Positions 22,559 through 32,524 are shown, counted from the first letter of the stretch. The stretch is DNA of 64,000 nt from Mycolicibacterium celeriflavum (GCF_010731795.1 NZ_AP022591.1:434001-498000); one strand, 5' to 3'. Translations and numbers: made by a program. Notes: generated by a model not told the origin, from the letters alone.

Positions 22559-22762
22559 GTGGGCACGGTGAAGATCGACTGCGACGACTGTGCGGTCCGC
22601 GGACCAGGCTGTCAGGACTGCGTCGTGAGCGTCTTGTTGGGAGTACCCGACACATTGTTCGACGACGAACGCCGCGCGTTGGAGGTGCTTGCCGACGTGG
22701 GTTTGGCGCCGCGGCTGCGGCTGGTCCCGATTCACCGGGACGGCAGTTCCGGTGTCGCCTGA
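22559..22762 (+). CDS. Small CxxC-x6-CxxC protein, function unknown
   Basis: 67 aa. The N-terminus has four cysteines, C8-x2-C11-x6-C18-x2-C21, the spacing of a zinc-ribbon or small metal/redox site. A helix-rich remainder follows ([18 protein letters not shown]). GTG start with GAGAGGAG 8 bases upstream and codon use like its neighbours, so it appears real despite its size. It lies between the divergent exonuclease gene and ripC, about 110 and 150 bases from each. I do not recognise a characterised family; a metal-binding regulator or partner is possible. Confidence 0.75.
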   Translation: MGTVKIDCDDCAVRGPGCQDCVVSVLLGVPDTLFDDERRALEVLADVGLAPRLRLVPIHRDGSSGVA

Positions 22763-22868
22763 CGACACGCGGTGGGACCGGCGGGGAATCGAAATGCAGG
22801 GCGACTGTTAAATTTGCGTCTTCTGTTGGACAACCCCGATGCCGTTTCGTAACCTGTCTGAGACCTAA

Positions 22869-22874
22869 TAGCGT
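22869..22874 (+). promoter_or_regulatory. Candidate -10 (TAGCGT) upstream of ripC
   Basis: The 153-base gap before ripC is unusually AT-rich for this genome (e.g. TTAAATTTG near 22808). TAGCGT sits 41 bases before the TTG start, leaving room for the GAAGGG ribosome site. No clear -35. Confidence 0.35.
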
Positions 22875-22915
22875 TTTCGACGCGGCTTCGTCACGGAAGT
22901 TGAAGGGCGCAAATC

Positions 22916-24037
22916 TTGAGGCTCGACCGTACGCGCTTGACCACACGCGGGTTTCGACGACCCTTCGTCAGTGCGATAGTCGGTATCACCGTCCTCGCAG
23001 GCATCTTCACCGGCAGTGTGCAGGCTGATCCGGCCGACGATGCGCTGGCGAAGCTCAACGAGCTCTCGCGACAGGCCGAGCAGACCACCGAGGCGATGCA
23101 TTCGGCGCAGCTCGATCTCAACAACAAGCTGGCCATCCAGCAGACCGTGGAGGCCAAGCATGCCGCCGACGTCGCGGCCGCCAACAAGGCGAGACATCAG
23201 CTGGCAACCTTCCAGGCGGCCGTCGACAAAGTTGCTGCGGCGCAGTACATGGGAGGCAGGACCGACGGGCTGGACGCGATACTGACCGCCGGCTCGCCGC
23301 AGGGTCTCATCGACCAGTTGTCGGTGCAACGGGTGATGGCCACCGAGATGTCGGCACAGATGAAGAGCTACCGCGACATCGGCAGGAAGGCGGCTCTGGC
23401 CGAGGAGGCGTCCGCGAAATCGGCCGCCGAGGCGAAGACCGCCGCCGAACAGGCCGCAGCCGTGCGTGCGGAGCTGCAATCGAAGCAGAGCCGCCTGCAG
23501 GTCCAGATCGCCGTGGTCAAGTCTCAGTACCAGGCGCTGACGCCGCGTCAGCGCGAGGCGCTCGCCGCGATGCCGCCCGCGCCCCCGGTCCCCCCGCCCG
23601 GACCACCGCCGCCGGGTTCCGATCCCGCGGTCATCGCCGCGCCGCCGGTTCCAGGTGCCATCCCCCCCGGTGACATGGCGCCGCCGGTGGGCGGGCACTC
23701 GGCGACCGTGATCCAGGCCGCGCTGAGCCGCATCGGCTCGCCGTACTCGTGGGGCGGTTCCGGTCCGAATGCATTCGACTGCTCCGGGCTCGTGATGTGG
23801 TCGTTCCAGCAGGCCGGCATCTCGCTGCCGCACTCCAGCCAGGCGCTGGCCAACGGCGGGCAGGCCGTGTCGAGGGACCAGATGCAGCCCGGCGACCTGG
23901 TGACCTACTACTCCGACGCGTCGCACGTCGGCATCTACATCGGTGACGGAATGATGGTGCACGCCTCGACCTACGGCACGCCGGTGCGAGTCGCTCCGGT
24001 GGACAATGCGCCGATCTACAACGTCCGCCGCTACTGA
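22916..24037 (+). CDS. ripC: Peptidoglycan endopeptidase, NlpC/P60 family (RipC)
   Basis: Secreted cell-wall hydrolase cleaving peptide stems in peptidoglycan. 373 aa from a TTG start (GAAGGG upstream; MRLD start as in relatives). Signal peptide to about residue 38 (VQADP). A long coiled-coil region (about 40-200: [18 protein letters not shown] and so on), typical of FtsX-activated RipC, then a Pro-rich linker and the NlpC/P60 domain. Catalytic C289 (FDCSGLVMW), H337 (ASHVGIYIG) and H349 are visible. FtsEX-dependent activation is known for RipC; ftsEX is not in this window. The next gene overlaps its 3' end by 32 bases. Confidence 0.94.
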   Translation: MRLDRTRLTTRGFRRPFVSAIVGITVLAGIFTGSVQADPADDALAKLNELSRQAEQTTEAMHSAQLDLNNKLAIQQTVEAKHAADVAAANKARHQLATFQAAVDKVAAAQYMGGRTDGLDAILTAGSPQGLIDQLSVQRVMATEMSAQMKSYRDIGRKAALAEEASAKSAAEAKTAAEQAAAVRAELQSKQSRLQVQIAVVKSQYQALTPRQREALAAMPPAPPVPPPGPPPPGSDPAVIAAPPVPGAIPPGDMAPPVGGHSATVIQAALSRIGSPYSWGGSGPNAFDCSGLVMWSFQQAGISLPHSSQALANGGQAVSRDQMQPGDLVTYYSDASHVGIYIGDGMMVHASTYGTPVRVAPVDNAPIYNVRRY

Positions 24038-24863
24038 CCGCCGGAGGGCCGCGCATCCCAGGAGCAGATCCAGACTCGCGGCGCTCCTCGTCGCCGAGCT
24101 CATCTGTGCGCTGCTTCTGATCGGCCGCGCCGACGTCGCGCCCGTTCCGTCAGTGGCCACCCCGGCCAACCCGACTGCCCTGACGACGCCGACCGCCGAA
24201 TCGCGCGTCCAGACGCTCAACGACGACCGCACGGTCAGGTTGATCGGCCTCGGTGGACCGCGCACCGAGAAGCTGCTGACCCGCATCGCCGTCGAGATGA
24301 ACGGCGCGGCGGACGCGGTCACCGCGTTCTGGGGCCCGCAGTGGCCACCCGAGGTGGTGATCGCCGTCGCGGGCAGCGATGCCCAGTTCGCGGCCGTCGG
24401 TGGCGGTGACTCGCACACCGCGGCCACCGCGACGGCCGAGCGGATCATGTTCGCCCCCGGCGCCGCCGACATGAGCGATGCCGCACTGCGAATCGTGCTG
24501 CGCCACGAGCTATTCCACTACGCGGCCCGCGCCAGGACCGCGCCCGACGCGCCGCGTTGGCTCACCGAGGGGGTGGCCGACTACGTCGCCCGGCCCGCGA
24601 CGCCGCGGCCCGGCCCCTCGGCGGTGAGGCTGCCCACTGACGCCGAGCTGGCCGGACCCGAGCGCTCGCTGGCCTACGACCGAGCCTGGTGGTTCAGCCG
24701 GTTCGTCGCCGACCGGTACGGTCCCGGCACGCTACGCGAGCTGTATCAGCGCGCGTGCAGCCCCGGTCACCCCGATGTTGCGACCGCGGTGCAGGACACC
24801 CTCGGCGTGGGCCAAGCGTCGCTGCTGGCGCAATGGCAGCAGTGGGCGACCGGTCAGACATGA
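24006..24863 (+). CDS. Putative secreted/anchored gluzincin-type metallopeptidase (Rv2189c-like)
   Basis: 285 aa, usually annotated hypothetical. An N-terminal basic stretch and hydrophobic segment (about 24-41) form a signal peptide or anchor. The core has H167-E-L-F-H171 followed 17 residues later by WLTE188GVADY, the HExxH...E layout of gluzincin (MA clan) peptidases, in a context (LRHELFHYAAR) like 'peptidase MA' domains. The ATG at 24006 overlaps ripC by 32 bases; no later ATG/GTG precedes the signal segment. Its stop overlaps pimB' by 4 bases. Activity and substrate are unknown; location between a wall hydrolase and a lipoglycan enzyme suggests an envelope role. Confidence 0.82.
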   Translation: MRRSTTSAATDRRRAAHPRSRSRLAALLVAELICALLLIGRADVAPVPSVATPANPTALTTPTAESRVQTLNDDRTVRLIGLGGPRTEKLLTRIAVEMNGAADAVTAFWGPQWPPEVVIAVAGSDAQFAAVGGGDSHTAATATAERIMFAPGAADMSDAALRIVLRHELFHYAARARTAPDAPRWLTEGVADYVARPATPRPGPSAVRLPTDAELAGPERSLAYDRAWWFSRFVADRYGPGTLRELYQRACSPGHPDVATAVQDTLGVGQASLLAQWQQWATGQT

Positions 24864-26005
24864 GCCGGATCCTTTTGGTCACCAATGACTTTCCGCCGCG
24901 CCGTGGCGGCATCCAGTCGTATCTGCAGTCGCTGGTCGACCATCTCGTCGCCGCCGGACAGCACAAGCTGACGGTGTACGCGCCGAAGTGGAAGGACTCC
25001 GACGCGTTCGACGCCGAGGCAGCCGCCGCCGGCTACGAGGTGGTGCGCCATCCGGGCACGCTGATGCTTCCCGAGCCGGGGGTGATCAGCCGGATGCGGC
25101 GTCTCGTCGAGGAGCACGGCGCCGAGACGGTGTGGTTCGGTGCGGCGGCTCCGCTGGCGCTGATGGCGCCGCTGGCCCGCGACGCCGGCGCGCGTCGGGT
25201 GATCGCCAGCACGCACGGCCACGAGGTCGGCTGGTCGATGCTTCCGCTCGCCCGAACGGCATTGCGCCGCATCGGATCCGGGACCGATGTGATCACCTAC
25301 GTCAGCCAGTACACCCGGCGCCGGTTCGCGTCGGCGTTCGGGCCGCGGGCCGCGCTCGAGCACTTGCCGCCCGGGGTCGACACCGACCGGTTCACCCCCG
25401 ACGAGGTCGCGCGCGCCGAACTGCGCGCCCGCTACCGGCTCGGGAACCGGCCGGTCGTGGTCTGCCTGTCGCGGCTGGTGCCCCGTAAGGGGCAGGACAT
25501 GCTGATCCGGGCGATGCCCGCGATCCGGCAACGTGTGCACGGCGCGGCGCTGGTGATCGTCGGCGGTGGCCCGTACCGATCGTCGCTGCACAAGCTGGCG
25601 CACAGCTTCGGGGTGGCCGAACACGTCGTCTTCACCGACGCCGTCCCCGGCGAAGAGTTGCCCGCCCACCACGCCATGGCCGACGTGTTCGCGATGCCAT
25701 GCCGCACCCGCGGCGCCGGTCTGGACGTCGAGGGACTCGGCATCGTCTATCTCGAGGCGTCCGCTTCGGGCGTGCCGGTCGTGGCGGGCCGCTCGGGGGG
25801 CGCGCCGGAGACCGTGCGCGACGGGGAAACGGGCGTGGTGGTCGACGGCTGGGACGTGGGCGCGATCGCTGCGGCGGTCAGCGACCTGCTCGCCGATCCC
25901 GAGCGGGCGGCGCAGATGGGCGCGGCGGGTAGGCGCTGGGTGGTCGACAACTGGCAGTGGCACACGCAGGCGCAGCGGTTGTCGAACCTGCTCTACCCCT
26001 CGTAG
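24860..26005 (+). CDS. pimB: GDP-mannose-dependent PIM1 alpha(1-6)-mannosyltransferase (PimB')
   Basis: GT4 glycosyltransferase adding the second mannose to phosphatidylinositol monomannoside, on the cytoplasmic side of the membrane; precursor step for PIMs, LM and LAM. 381 aa. N-terminal [12 protein letters not shown] acceptor loop, [14 protein letters not shown] phosphate-binding strand, and the EX7E motif [17 protein letters not shown] overlaps the previous stop (ATGA). The last 13 bases overlap the 3' end of fadD15 on the other strand. Confidence 0.94.
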   Translation: MSRILLVTNDFPPRRGGIQSYLQSLVDHLVAAGQHKLTVYAPKWKDSDAFDAEAAAAGYEVVRHPGTLMLPEPGVISRMRRLVEEHGAETVWFGAAAPLALMAPLARDAGARRVIASTHGHEVGWSMLPLARTALRRIGSGTDVITYVSQYTRRRFASAFGPRAALEHLPPGVDTDRFTPDEVARAELRARYRLGNRPVVVCLSRLVPRKGQDMLIRAMPAIRQRVHGAALVIVGGGPYRSSLHKLAHSFGVAEHVVFTDAVPGEELPAHHAMADVFAMPCRTRGAGLDVEGLGIVYLEASASGVPVVAGRSGGAPETVRDGETGVVVDGWDVGAIAAAVSDLLADPERAAQMGAAGRRWVVDNWQWHTQAQRLSNLLYPS

Positions 26006-27792
26006 AGCGCCTCGATATCGCTGGCGAACTTCTGCGCCACCACTTTGCGCTTGACCTTCATCGTCGGGGTCAACTCACCGGTGTCCTCGGTGAAGTCCAC
26101 GGGCAGGATGCGGAACTTGCGGATCGCCTCGGCTTTCGACACCGCCTGGTTGGCCTCCTTGACCGCCAGGTCGATCTCGGCGGTCAGGTCGGGGTCGGTG
26201 GCCAGGTCACCGACCGACGCGTCCGCGTTCTTGCTGTTGCGTTCCTTCCATCCCTCGATCGCCTCAGGGTCGATGGTGATCAGCGCGCCGATGAACGGCT
26301 TGGCGTCGCCGACCGCCATCGCCTGGCTGATCAGCGGGTGCGCCCGCAACCGGTCCTCCAGGATCGCCGGTGCGACGTTCTTGCCGCCCGCGGTGACGAT
26401 GATCTCCTTCTTGCGGCCGATGATAGTCAAGAAGCCGTCGCCGTCGATGGCGCCGAGGTCGCCGGTGTGGAACCAGCCGTCGGAGAACACGGCCTCGGTC
26501 TCCTCGTCGTTGCGCCAATAGCCGGTGAACACCACGCCGCCCTTGACCAACAGCTCGTCATCGTCGTTGATGCGCATACTGTTGCCGGGCAACAACTTTC
26601 CGACCGATCCGACCTTGGCGTCGTCGACCCGGTTCACCGTGATCGCGGCGCTGGTCTCGGTGAGGCCGTAACCCTCGTAGATGGGCAGCCCGACACCGCG
26701 GTAGAAGTGACCCAGCCGGGCGCCCAGCGGAGCGCCACCGGAGATCGCGCCGCGGCAGTCGCCGCCGAGCGCCGCGCGCAGCTTGCCGTAGACGAGCCGG
26801 TCGAACAGCGCGTGCTTGGCCCGCAGCAGCAGCCCGGGGGCGCCGCTGTCCTGCGCCTTGCTGTAGTCGATCGCGGTATTGGCGGCGATCTCGAAGATGC
26901 GCCCCTTGCCGTCGTTGCGGGCGTTCTGCTCGGCGGTGTTGTACACCTTCTCGAACACCCGGGGCACCGAGACCACCAGCGTCGGCTTGAACACGCCGAA
27001 CGTGGGCACGAGGTTCTTGATGTCGCTGGTGAAGCCGAGCGTCACCTTGTACGTGAACGCCGCGAGCGTGATCGCGCGGGCCAGCACGTGTGCGAGCGGC
27101 AGGAACACCAGCATCTTCTCGCCCTTGTCCAGCAGCGTCGGGAAGCAGTCCTTGGCGCCGCGGATCTCGTAGACGAGGTTGGAGTGGGTCAGTTGGCAGC
27201 CCTTGGGCTGGCCGGTGGTGCCGGAGGTGTAGATCAGTGTCGCGGGATCGGCGGCCTTCAGCGCGGCCAACCGTTCGTCGAGTGCCTTGGCGTCGACCGA
27301 CTTTCCCGCCTCGGCGAGCTCGTCGAGCGCCGGCGTACCCGAGCCCTCGATGCGCAGTACCTGCCTCAGCGCGGACAGCTCGTTCTCGAGGTGCTCGATC
27401 TTGTCGGCGTGCGCGTCGGTCTCGGCGATGATCAGCACCGCTTCGGAGTCCGAGAGCACGAACTTCACCTGTTCTGGCGAATTGGTCTCGTAGATCGGCA
27501 CGGTGAGCGCGCCGGCGGCCAGGATCGCAAGATCCAGGATGGGCCACTCGTAGCGGGTCGCAGACAGCAGCGCGACGCGGTCGCCGGGGGCGACGCCCTT
27601 GGCGATCAAACCGAGTGCGGTGGCCCGGATCTGGTCGGCGGCCTGCTTGCAGGTGACGTCGATCCATGTGCCGTCGACGAGACGCTGGAAAATGACATGG
27701 TCGGGATCGTCGCGCTCGTGGTCGAACACGGAGCTGACGACGTTGTCGTGCTCGCCCACCGTGAAGGTTGCGGACTCACTGAACTCACGCAC
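25993..27792 (-). CDS. fadD15: Long-chain fatty acid-CoA ligase FadD15
   Basis: Activates long-chain fatty acids via acyl-adenylates. 599 aa, the size of FACL enzymes. Core motifs: AMP-binding [47 protein letters not shown] (split here from its flanks), and the C-terminal catalytic Lys region [11 protein letters not shown] at 27792 with GGGAGG upstream. Convergent with pimB'; divergent from the SRPBCC gene 90 bases away. Confidence 0.95.
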   Translation of the reverse strand: MREFSESATFTVGEHDNVVSSVFDHERDDPDHVIFQRLVDGTWIDVTCKQAADQIRATALGLIAKGVAPGDRVALLSATRYEWPILDLAILAAGALTVPIYETNSPEQVKFVLSDSEAVLIIAETDAHADKIEHLENELSALRQVLRIEGSGTPALDELAEAGKSVDAKALDERLAALKAADPATLIYTSGTTGQPKGCQLTHSNLVYEIRGAKDCFPTLLDKGEKMLVFLPLAHVLARAITLAAFTYKVTLGFTSDIKNLVPTFGVFKPTLVVSVPRVFEKVYNTAEQNARNDGKGRIFEIAANTAIDYSKAQDSGAPGLLLRAKHALFDRLVYGKLRAALGGDCRGAISGGAPLGARLGHFYRGVGLPIYEGYGLTETSAAITVNRVDDAKVGSVGKLLPGNSMRINDDDELLVKGGVVFTGYWRNDEETEAVFSDGWFHTGDLGAIDGDGFLTIIGRKKEIIVTAGGKNVAPAILEDRLRAHPLISQAMAVGDAKPFIGALITIDPEAIEGWKERNSKNADASVGDLATDPDLTAEIDLAVKEANQAVSKAEAIRKFRILPVDFTEDTGELTPTMKVKRKVVAQKFASDIEALYEG

Positions 27793-27883
27793 GGTCTTGG
27801 CCTCCCGATCCGGCTGGTCTGCTGGTCCCAGCCTAGTCGGCCGCGATCTGCCGGGTCAGGTCCGTATGTGAAGCTGGTAGGCC

Positions 27884-28273
27884 ATGTACAGCATCCAGAT
27901 TGCGGATGACACCTTCGTCGCAGCCGACCCCGTCGAGGTCGGCCGGTACGTCGCGGATCCCGCGAGCTGGCGTCGCTGGTGGCCCGACCTGCGGTTGACG
28001 GTGGTGGAGGACCGAGGCGAGAAGGGCCACCGCTGGACCGTCACCGGCGCGCTGACCGGGACGATGGAGATCTGGCTGGAACCGGTGCTCGATGGCGTCG
28101 TCCTGCACTACTTTCTGCATGCCGAGCCGTCGGGGGTGGCGGCGTGGCAGTTGGCCAAGATGAATCTGGCCAAGGTGAACCACCGGCGACGGGTCGCGGG
28201 TAAGAACATGGCGTTCGAGGTCAAGCAGCGGCTGGAGGCCACGCGCCCGGTGGGCGTCTCGCCGTTGGCCTGA
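27884..28273 (+). CDS. SRPBCC/polyketide cyclase-like protein (Rv2186c-like)
   Basis: 129 aa, a single START/SRPBCC-like domain with a hydrophobic cavity (MYSIQIADDTFVAADPVEVGRYVADPASW pattern of strand-helix-helix; here only the family shape is recognised). No signal peptide. First of a set of five same-direction genes with a second SRPBCC protein next. Ligand unknown; lipid or isoprenoid binding is typical for the fold. Start ATG. Confidence 0.82.
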   Translation: MYSIQIADDTFVAADPVEVGRYVADPASWRRWWPDLRLTVVEDRGEKGHRWTVTGALTGTMEIWLEPVLDGVVLHYFLHAEPSGVAAWQLAKMNLAKVNHRRRVAGKNMAFEVKQRLEATRPVGVSPLA

Positions 28274-28302
28274 TGCTTCGTCCCGTCGCCAGCAGGGGAG
28301 GG

Positions 28303-28308
28303 TAGATT
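28303..28308 (+). promoter_or_regulatory. Candidate -10 (TAGATT) for leaderless second SRPBCC gene
   Basis: TAGATT ends 6 bases before the GTG at 28315. It would start an operon containing the SRPBCC, ArsA-type ATPase and Cys/Pro-rich genes. Confidence 0.5.
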
Positions 28309-28314
28309 TTCACC

Positions 28315-28752
28315 GTGGCGGACAAGACGGCGCAGACCATTCACATCGATGCCGACCCTTCGACGGTCATGGACGTCATCGCAGACATCGGGTCCTATCC
28401 GGACTGGGTGGCCGAATACAAGGAGACCGAGGTCCTCGAGGCCGACGCCGAGGGTTACCCGAAGACCGCCCGGCTGGTGTTGGACGCCGCCGTACTCAAG
28501 GACACGATGGTGCTGTCGTACGACTGGCCACCGGACCGCAAGTCGGTGAAGTGGAGCCTGGTGTCCAGCTCACTGCTGAGGTCCCTGGAAGGGGCATACC
28601 GACTGGCACCCAAGGGATCTGGAACCGAGGTCACCTATGAACTGTCGGTGGATCTGGTCATTCCGATGATCGGGTTGTTGAAGCGCAAGGCCGAACGGCG
28701 CCTGACCGACACCGCGCTGAAGGACCTCAAGAAACGAGTCGAGGCTGAGTGA
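28315..28752 (+). CDS. SRPBCC (COQ10-like) protein (Rv2185c-like)
   Basis: 145 aa SRPBCC domain: conserved DPSTVMDVIADIGSYPDWV start, SYDWPPDRKSVKWSL middle and a C-terminal helix ending KKRVEAE. Similar to mycobacterial TB16.3-type proteins, which bind hydrophobic ligands. No catalytic residues can be pointed out. The stop overlaps the ArsA-like ATPase start (GTGA), so the two are translationally coupled. Confidence 0.87.
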   Translation: MADKTAQTIHIDADPSTVMDVIADIGSYPDWVAEYKETEVLEADAEGYPKTARLVLDAAVLKDTMVLSYDWPPDRKSVKWSLVSSSLLRSLEGAYRLAPKGSGTEVTYELSVDLVIPMIGLLKRKAERRLTDTALKDLKKRVEAE

Positions 28753-30026
28753 GCGCCAATGCCACCGACACCTCTGCCGCCATAATCAGCCTGTTCGTCG
28801 GTAAAGGCGGAGTAGGCAAGTCGACGTTGGCGACCGCCACCGCCGTGCGAGACGCACGGGCGGGCCTGCGCGTGTTGATCGTCTCGACCGACCAGGCGCA
28901 CTCCATCGGCGACGTGCTCGGTACGACGGTGACGCCGACCGGATCGGGCAAGCCGACCCGGGTGTTCGCCGACCTGGAAACCGGGGGAGACGTCGCCGGT
29001 GGCGGATCCCTGGACGCGCTCGCGCTGGACACACTGGCGCTGCTGGAGTCGAGGTGGCGCGAGATCGCCGGCTTGCTGTCCGGCAGATTTCCCCAGTCGG
29101 AGCTGGGAAACGTTGCTCCGGAAGAGCTTTCGGCACTGCCAGGTGTCCAGGAGGTGCTCGGGCTGCACGAGGTGGGCGAGCTGGCGGCCTGCGGGCGGTG
29201 GGACCGCGTCGTGGTGGACTGTGCATCGACCGCCGACGCGCTGCGCATGCTCACCCTGCCCGCGACGTTCGGTCTGTATCTGGAGCGGGCGTGGCCGCGG
29301 CACCGACGGCTGTCCACCGGAACCGACGACCCACACACCGCGGCCGTCGTCGCCCTGTTCGAGCGGGTCGGCGCCGGAACCGAGCGGCTGAGCACGTTGC
29401 TCACCGACGAGTCCAAGGTCAGTGCCCATCTGGTGATGACGGCCGAGCGGGTGGTGGCGGCGGAGGCGGCGCGGACGCTGGGCTCGCTGTCCCTGATGGG
29501 TGTTCAGGTTGCGGAGTTGATCGTCAATCAAATCCTGGTGCAAGACGATTCGTACGAGTACCGCAACCTGCCCGACCATCCCGCGTTCGACTGGTATACC
29601 GAGCGGATCTCGGAGCAGCGAGCGGTCCTCGATGAACTCGACGCCACGATCGGCGACGTCCGGCTGGTGCTGGTGCCCCATATGGCCGGCGAACCGATCG
29701 GGGCCAAGGCGCTCGGCGAATTGCTGGACAGCGCACGGCGTCGCGACGGCACGCCGCCGCCGGGGCCGCTGCGCCCGATCGTCGACCGCGAGTCCGGCTC
29801 TGGCCTCGAAGCGGTCTACCGGTTGCGGCTAGAGTTACCGCAGGTCGACTCTTCGGCGCTATCGCTTGGCAGGGTCGACGACGACTTGATCATCGGCGCC
29901 GGCGCCTTGCGGCGCCGGGTCCGTCTAGCGTCCGTGCTGCGTAGGTGCATCGTGGTGGACGCGCAATTGCGAGGATGTGAGTTGACCGTGCGGTTCCGTC
30001 CGAATCCGGAGGTGTGGCCGAAGTGA
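28749..30026 (+). CDS. ArsA/Get3-type ATPase with C-terminal HSP20-like domain (Rv2184c-like)
   Basis: 425 aa SIMIBI-class ATPase. Deviant Walker A VGKGGVGKSTLA at residues 17-28 including the intermonomer Lys (K19). Switch region DCASTADALRMLTLP is the counterpart of ArsA's D-APTGHTLRLL. VAELIVNQIL then precedes the ArsA HSP20-like C-terminal domain (about 360-425). Bacterial members of this family handle tail-anchored proteins or arsenite; no arsenic genes or arsenite Cys triad are seen. Flanked and overlapped by SRPBCC and Cys-rich genes, suggesting a three-protein unit. Confidence 0.88.
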   Translation: MSANATDTSAAIISLFVGKGGVGKSTLATATAVRDARAGLRVLIVSTDQAHSIGDVLGTTVTPTGSGKPTRVFADLETGGDVAGGGSLDALALDTLALLESRWREIAGLLSGRFPQSELGNVAPEELSALPGVQEVLGLHEVGELAACGRWDRVVVDCASTADALRMLTLPATFGLYLERAWPRHRRLSTGTDDPHTAAVVALFERVGAGTERLSTLLTDESKVSAHLVMTAERVVAAEAARTLGSLSLMGVQVAELIVNQILVQDDSYEYRNLPDHPAFDWYTERISEQRAVLDELDATIGDVRLVLVPHMAGEPIGAKALGELLDSARRRDGTPPPGPLRPIVDRESGSGLEAVYRLRLELPQVDSSALSLGRVDDDLIIGAGALRRRVRLASVLRRCIVVDAQLRGCELTVRFRPNPEVWPK

Positions 30027-30418
30027 CTGGCCCGCACGCCGATCTCGGGCCGGAGCTGCGCCAACTCGCGCAGACGATCCTGGACACCCTCGACCCTGCG
30101 GTGCGGCTCGCCGCCGCCCGCGCGATGGGCAGTGGCGCCGGCAAGTGCCAGCAGCTGTGGTGCCCCGTCTGTGCGCTTGCGGCCCTGGTGGCCGGCGAAC
30201 AGCATCCGCTGCTCACGGTCATCGCCGAGCACAGCGTCGCGTTGCTGGCCGTGGTCCGGGCGGTTCTCGATCAGGCCGAGCGGCAGGCCGGGTCGACGGG
30301 GCCGGGTGAACCGCCGGACGGACCGCCTGCACCGCCGACCGACCCCGGTCCGGACGGGCCGGAGCCGCCCCCACCGCCGGGCCGCTATCAACACATCCCC
30401 GTCACAGTCGAGGAGTAA
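30023..30418 (+). CDS. Small Cys-motif, Pro-rich-tail protein (Rv2183c-like)
   Basis: 131 aa, unknown function. An N-terminal helical region with C42-x4-C47-x2-C50 (GKCQQLWCPVC), amphipathic helices to about residue 90, then a Pro/Gly/Asp tail. GTG at 30023 is preferred over GTG 30014: it gives a GTGA overlap with the ATPase stop and lies 10 bases after GGAGG, whereas 30014 lies only one base after it. Probably acts with the ArsA-type ATPase. Confidence 0.82.
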   Translation: MTGPHADLGPELRQLAQTILDTLDPAVRLAAARAMGSGAGKCQQLWCPVCALAALVAGEQHPLLTVIAEHSVALLAVVRAVLDQAERQAGSTGPGEPPDGPPAPPTDPGPDGPEPPPPPGRYQHIPVTVEE

Positions 30419-30454
30419 GTGTTCCTCGCTGTGGTCGCATCCACAGTGCGTGGG

Positions 30455-30460
30455 TAAAGT
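30455..30460 (+). promoter_or_regulatory. Candidate -10 (TAAAGT) for acyltransferase gene
   Basis: TAAAGT lies 42 bases upstream of the acyltransferase ATG in the 84-base gap, with GGGAGGG as ribosome site. It may give this gene its own transcript. Confidence 0.4.
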
Positions 30461-30502
30461 TGTCGCAGAACACCGGCCGGTGTTCGATCACCGGGAGGGC
30501 CC

Positions 30503-31228
30503 ATGTGGTATTGGCTGTTCAAGTACATCTTCATGGGACCTCTGCTGTCGTTGCTGGGTCGGCCGAAAGTCGAAGGGCTCGAACATCTTCCGCACTCCGG
30601 CGCGGCGATTCTGGCCAGTAACCACCTTGCCGTCGCGGACAGCTTCTATCTGCCGTTGGTGGTCAGCCGCAGGATCACGTTCCTGGCCAAGGCCGAGTAC
30701 TTCACCGGCACCGGCATCAAGGGCTGGTTCACCCGCTGGTTCTACACCGTCGCCGGTCAGGTCCCGATCGACCGCACCGACGCCGACAGCGCGCAGAGCG
30801 CATTGAACACGGCCGGCCGCATCCTCGGCGAGGGGAAGCTGCTCGGGATGTATCCCGAAGGCACCCGGTCGCCCGACGGACGGCTCTACAAGGGCAAGAC
30901 CGGCCTGGCGCGGTTGGCGCTGCAGACCGGCGTGCCGGTGATTCCGGTCGCGATGATCGGAACCGACGTCGTCAACCCGCCGGGCAGCAAGATGTGGCGC
31001 TTCGGTCGGGTGCAGGTCAAATTCGGCAAGCCGATGGATTTCAGCCGCTTCGAGGGTCTGGCGGGCAACCGCTTCATCGAACGCGCGGTCATCGACGAGG
31101 TGATGTACGAGTTGATGCGGTTGTCCGGTCAGGAGTACGTCGACCTCTACGCCACCGACATCAAGGAGGGCAGGGCCGACGACGCGATGAAGCCGTCGGC
31201 CCGCATGCCGGAAGTAGCTGCCGGTTAA
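30503..31228 (+). CDS. PlsC-family 1-acylglycerol-3-phosphate acyltransferase (Rv2182c/PlsM-like)
   Basis: Acylates lysophosphatidate-type acceptors in phospholipid/PIM synthesis. 241 aa. Block I N-H-x4-D is NHLAVAD (about 37-43), block [13 protein letters not shown], block IV VIPVAM. An N-terminal hydrophobic stretch suggests membrane association. ATG with GGGAGGG upstream. The stop codon interlocks with that of the mannosyltransferase (shared TTAA). I believe the M. tuberculosis orthologue is the sn-2 acyltransferase called PlsM, but the name is from memory. Confidence 0.9.
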   Translation: MWYWLFKYIFMGPLLSLLGRPKVEGLEHLPHSGAAILASNHLAVADSFYLPLVVSRRITFLAKAEYFTGTGIKGWFTRWFYTVAGQVPIDRTDADSAQSALNTAGRILGEGKLLGMYPEGTRSPDGRLYKGKTGLARLALQTGVPVIPVAMIGTDVVNPPGSKMWRFGRVQVKFGKPMDFSRFEGLAGNRFIERAVIDEVMYELMRLSGQEYVDLYATDIKEGRADDAMKPSARMPEVAAG

Positions 31229-32508
31229 TTGACCGCGGGCACCGGCGTCGCGTCGACGACCGGCCTGCTGCGCTGCGCCGGCTTGATCGCGCCCGCCACC
31301 GTGCCGGCCACCAGGATCACCGCGATCGCCCACCACACGTAGGAGCCGCCGGCCAGTTGTCGCCACAGCGAAGCCGCGGTCTCCTTGTGCTCGGGCATCA
31401 GCGTGATCGGCGTCCACACCATCAGCGCCAAACCCGCGCCCGCCACCACGGCCAGCGCCGGGTGCCGTCTTCGGTACGCCACCAGCGCCGTGACCACCAG
31501 CGCGGGCAGCGCCCACACCCAGTGGTGGGACCATGACACCGGCGACACCACGAGCCCGAACATGGCCACACAGATCAGGGCGAGGACGGGCTGATCGGCC
31601 TTGAGCACCCGTCGCACCGCCCACACGGTCAACGCGAGCACGGCGAGACAGGCTATTACCCACAGCACGAACCGTGGTCCTTCGCCCACCCCGAGCCGGG
31701 CCAATGCGCCCGCGATGTTCTGGTTGGTGTTCAGCGTCGCGGTGCCTATGCGATCGGTGTTGCGCACCGTCTCGGTCCAGTACTCAAGCGAGTCGCGCCA
31801 GGCGAACGCGGCCCCGACCAACGTGGCGACGACGGCGGACGCCGCCGTGACGAGCAACGCGCGGGTGTCGCGACGCAGCAGGAAGTAGAGCAGGAAGACC
31901 GCCGGGGTCAGTTTCAGCGCGATCGCCAACCCGAGCAGCATGCCCCGCGGCCACGGTGTCCGGCGCGGCACGCAATCGGCGATCACCAGCGTCATCAACA
32001 CCACGTTGATCTGCCCGAAGTCGAAGTTCGACCGGATGGGCTCCAAGTAGACCACCGCCGGGGCGACGACGGCCGCGGCCAGCCACGCCTGCCGCAGCCA
32101 GGCGGGTTCGCCGGTCACCGAGGTCTCGGACCAGACGTCGCACCGGTGAAGCACGATCGTCACCGCGACGATCAGCAACACCAGTGTGGTCACCGTGATC
32201 GCGGCGCTGGCCGCCTCCAACGACAACAACGCGAACGGGGCGAAGGCCACCGCGGCCAGCGGCGGATAGGTGAAGGGCAGGTCCAGCCCGCCCCGGGTGT
32301 GGAACATCGCGCCGTCGGCGTACAGCGGTCGACCGTCCAGCCAGGCTTGTCCGCCCATCCGGTAGACGTCGACGTCGATGCGGTACGGAACCGGGCCGAG
32401 CAACCGCCAACCCGCCCAGACCAACGCGGCCAGGGTGAGCAACTGGAACAGCCGCCAGGCGAGCGTTGGCCCCCAACCAGCCCCGCCGGGCGACCGCCAC
32501 ATACTCAT
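31225..32508 (-). CDS. GT-C alpha(1-2) mannosyltransferase (Rv2181-like)
   Basis: Polyprenyl-phosphomannose-dependent membrane glycosyltransferase adding alpha(1-2) mannose branches to lipomannan/LAM. 427 aa with about ten membrane helices; the GT87-type loop with acidic residues after helix 1 ([17 protein letters not shown]) is present. ATG at 32508 is chosen over an in-frame GTG at 32562: it lies just downstream of a TAGTCT -10 and gives the length I recall for Rv2181. Divergent from the next gene across a triplicated 27-bp repeat. Confidence 0.88.
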   Translation of the reverse strand: MSMWRSPGGAGWGPTLAWRLFQLLTLAALVWAGWRLLGPVPYRIDVDVYRMGGQAWLDGRPLYADGAMFHTRGGLDLPFTYPPLAAVAFAPFALLSLEAASAAITVTTLVLLIVAVTIVLHRCDVWSETSVTGEPAWLRQAWLAAAVVAPAVVYLEPIRSNFDFGQINVVLMTLVIADCVPRRTPWPRGMLLGLAIALKLTPAVFLLYFLLRRDTRALLVTAASAVVATLVGAAFAWRDSLEYWTETVRNTDRIGTATLNTNQNIAGALARLGVGEGPRFVLWVIACLAVLALTVWAVRRVLKADQPVLALICVAMFGLVVSPVSWSHHWVWALPALVVTALVAYRRRHPALAVVAGAGLALMVWTPITLMPEHKETAASLWRQLAGGSYVWWAIAVILVAGTVAGAIKPAQRSRPVVDATPVPAVN

Positions 32509-32518
32509 GTCATCGACC

Positions 32519-32524
32519 AGACTA
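32519..32524 (-). promoter_or_regulatory. Candidate -10 (TAGTCT) for mannosyltransferase gene
   Basis: TAGTCT on the minus strand ends 10 bases before the ATG at 32508, implying an almost leaderless mRNA and arguing against the upstream GTG start. Confidence 0.4.
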
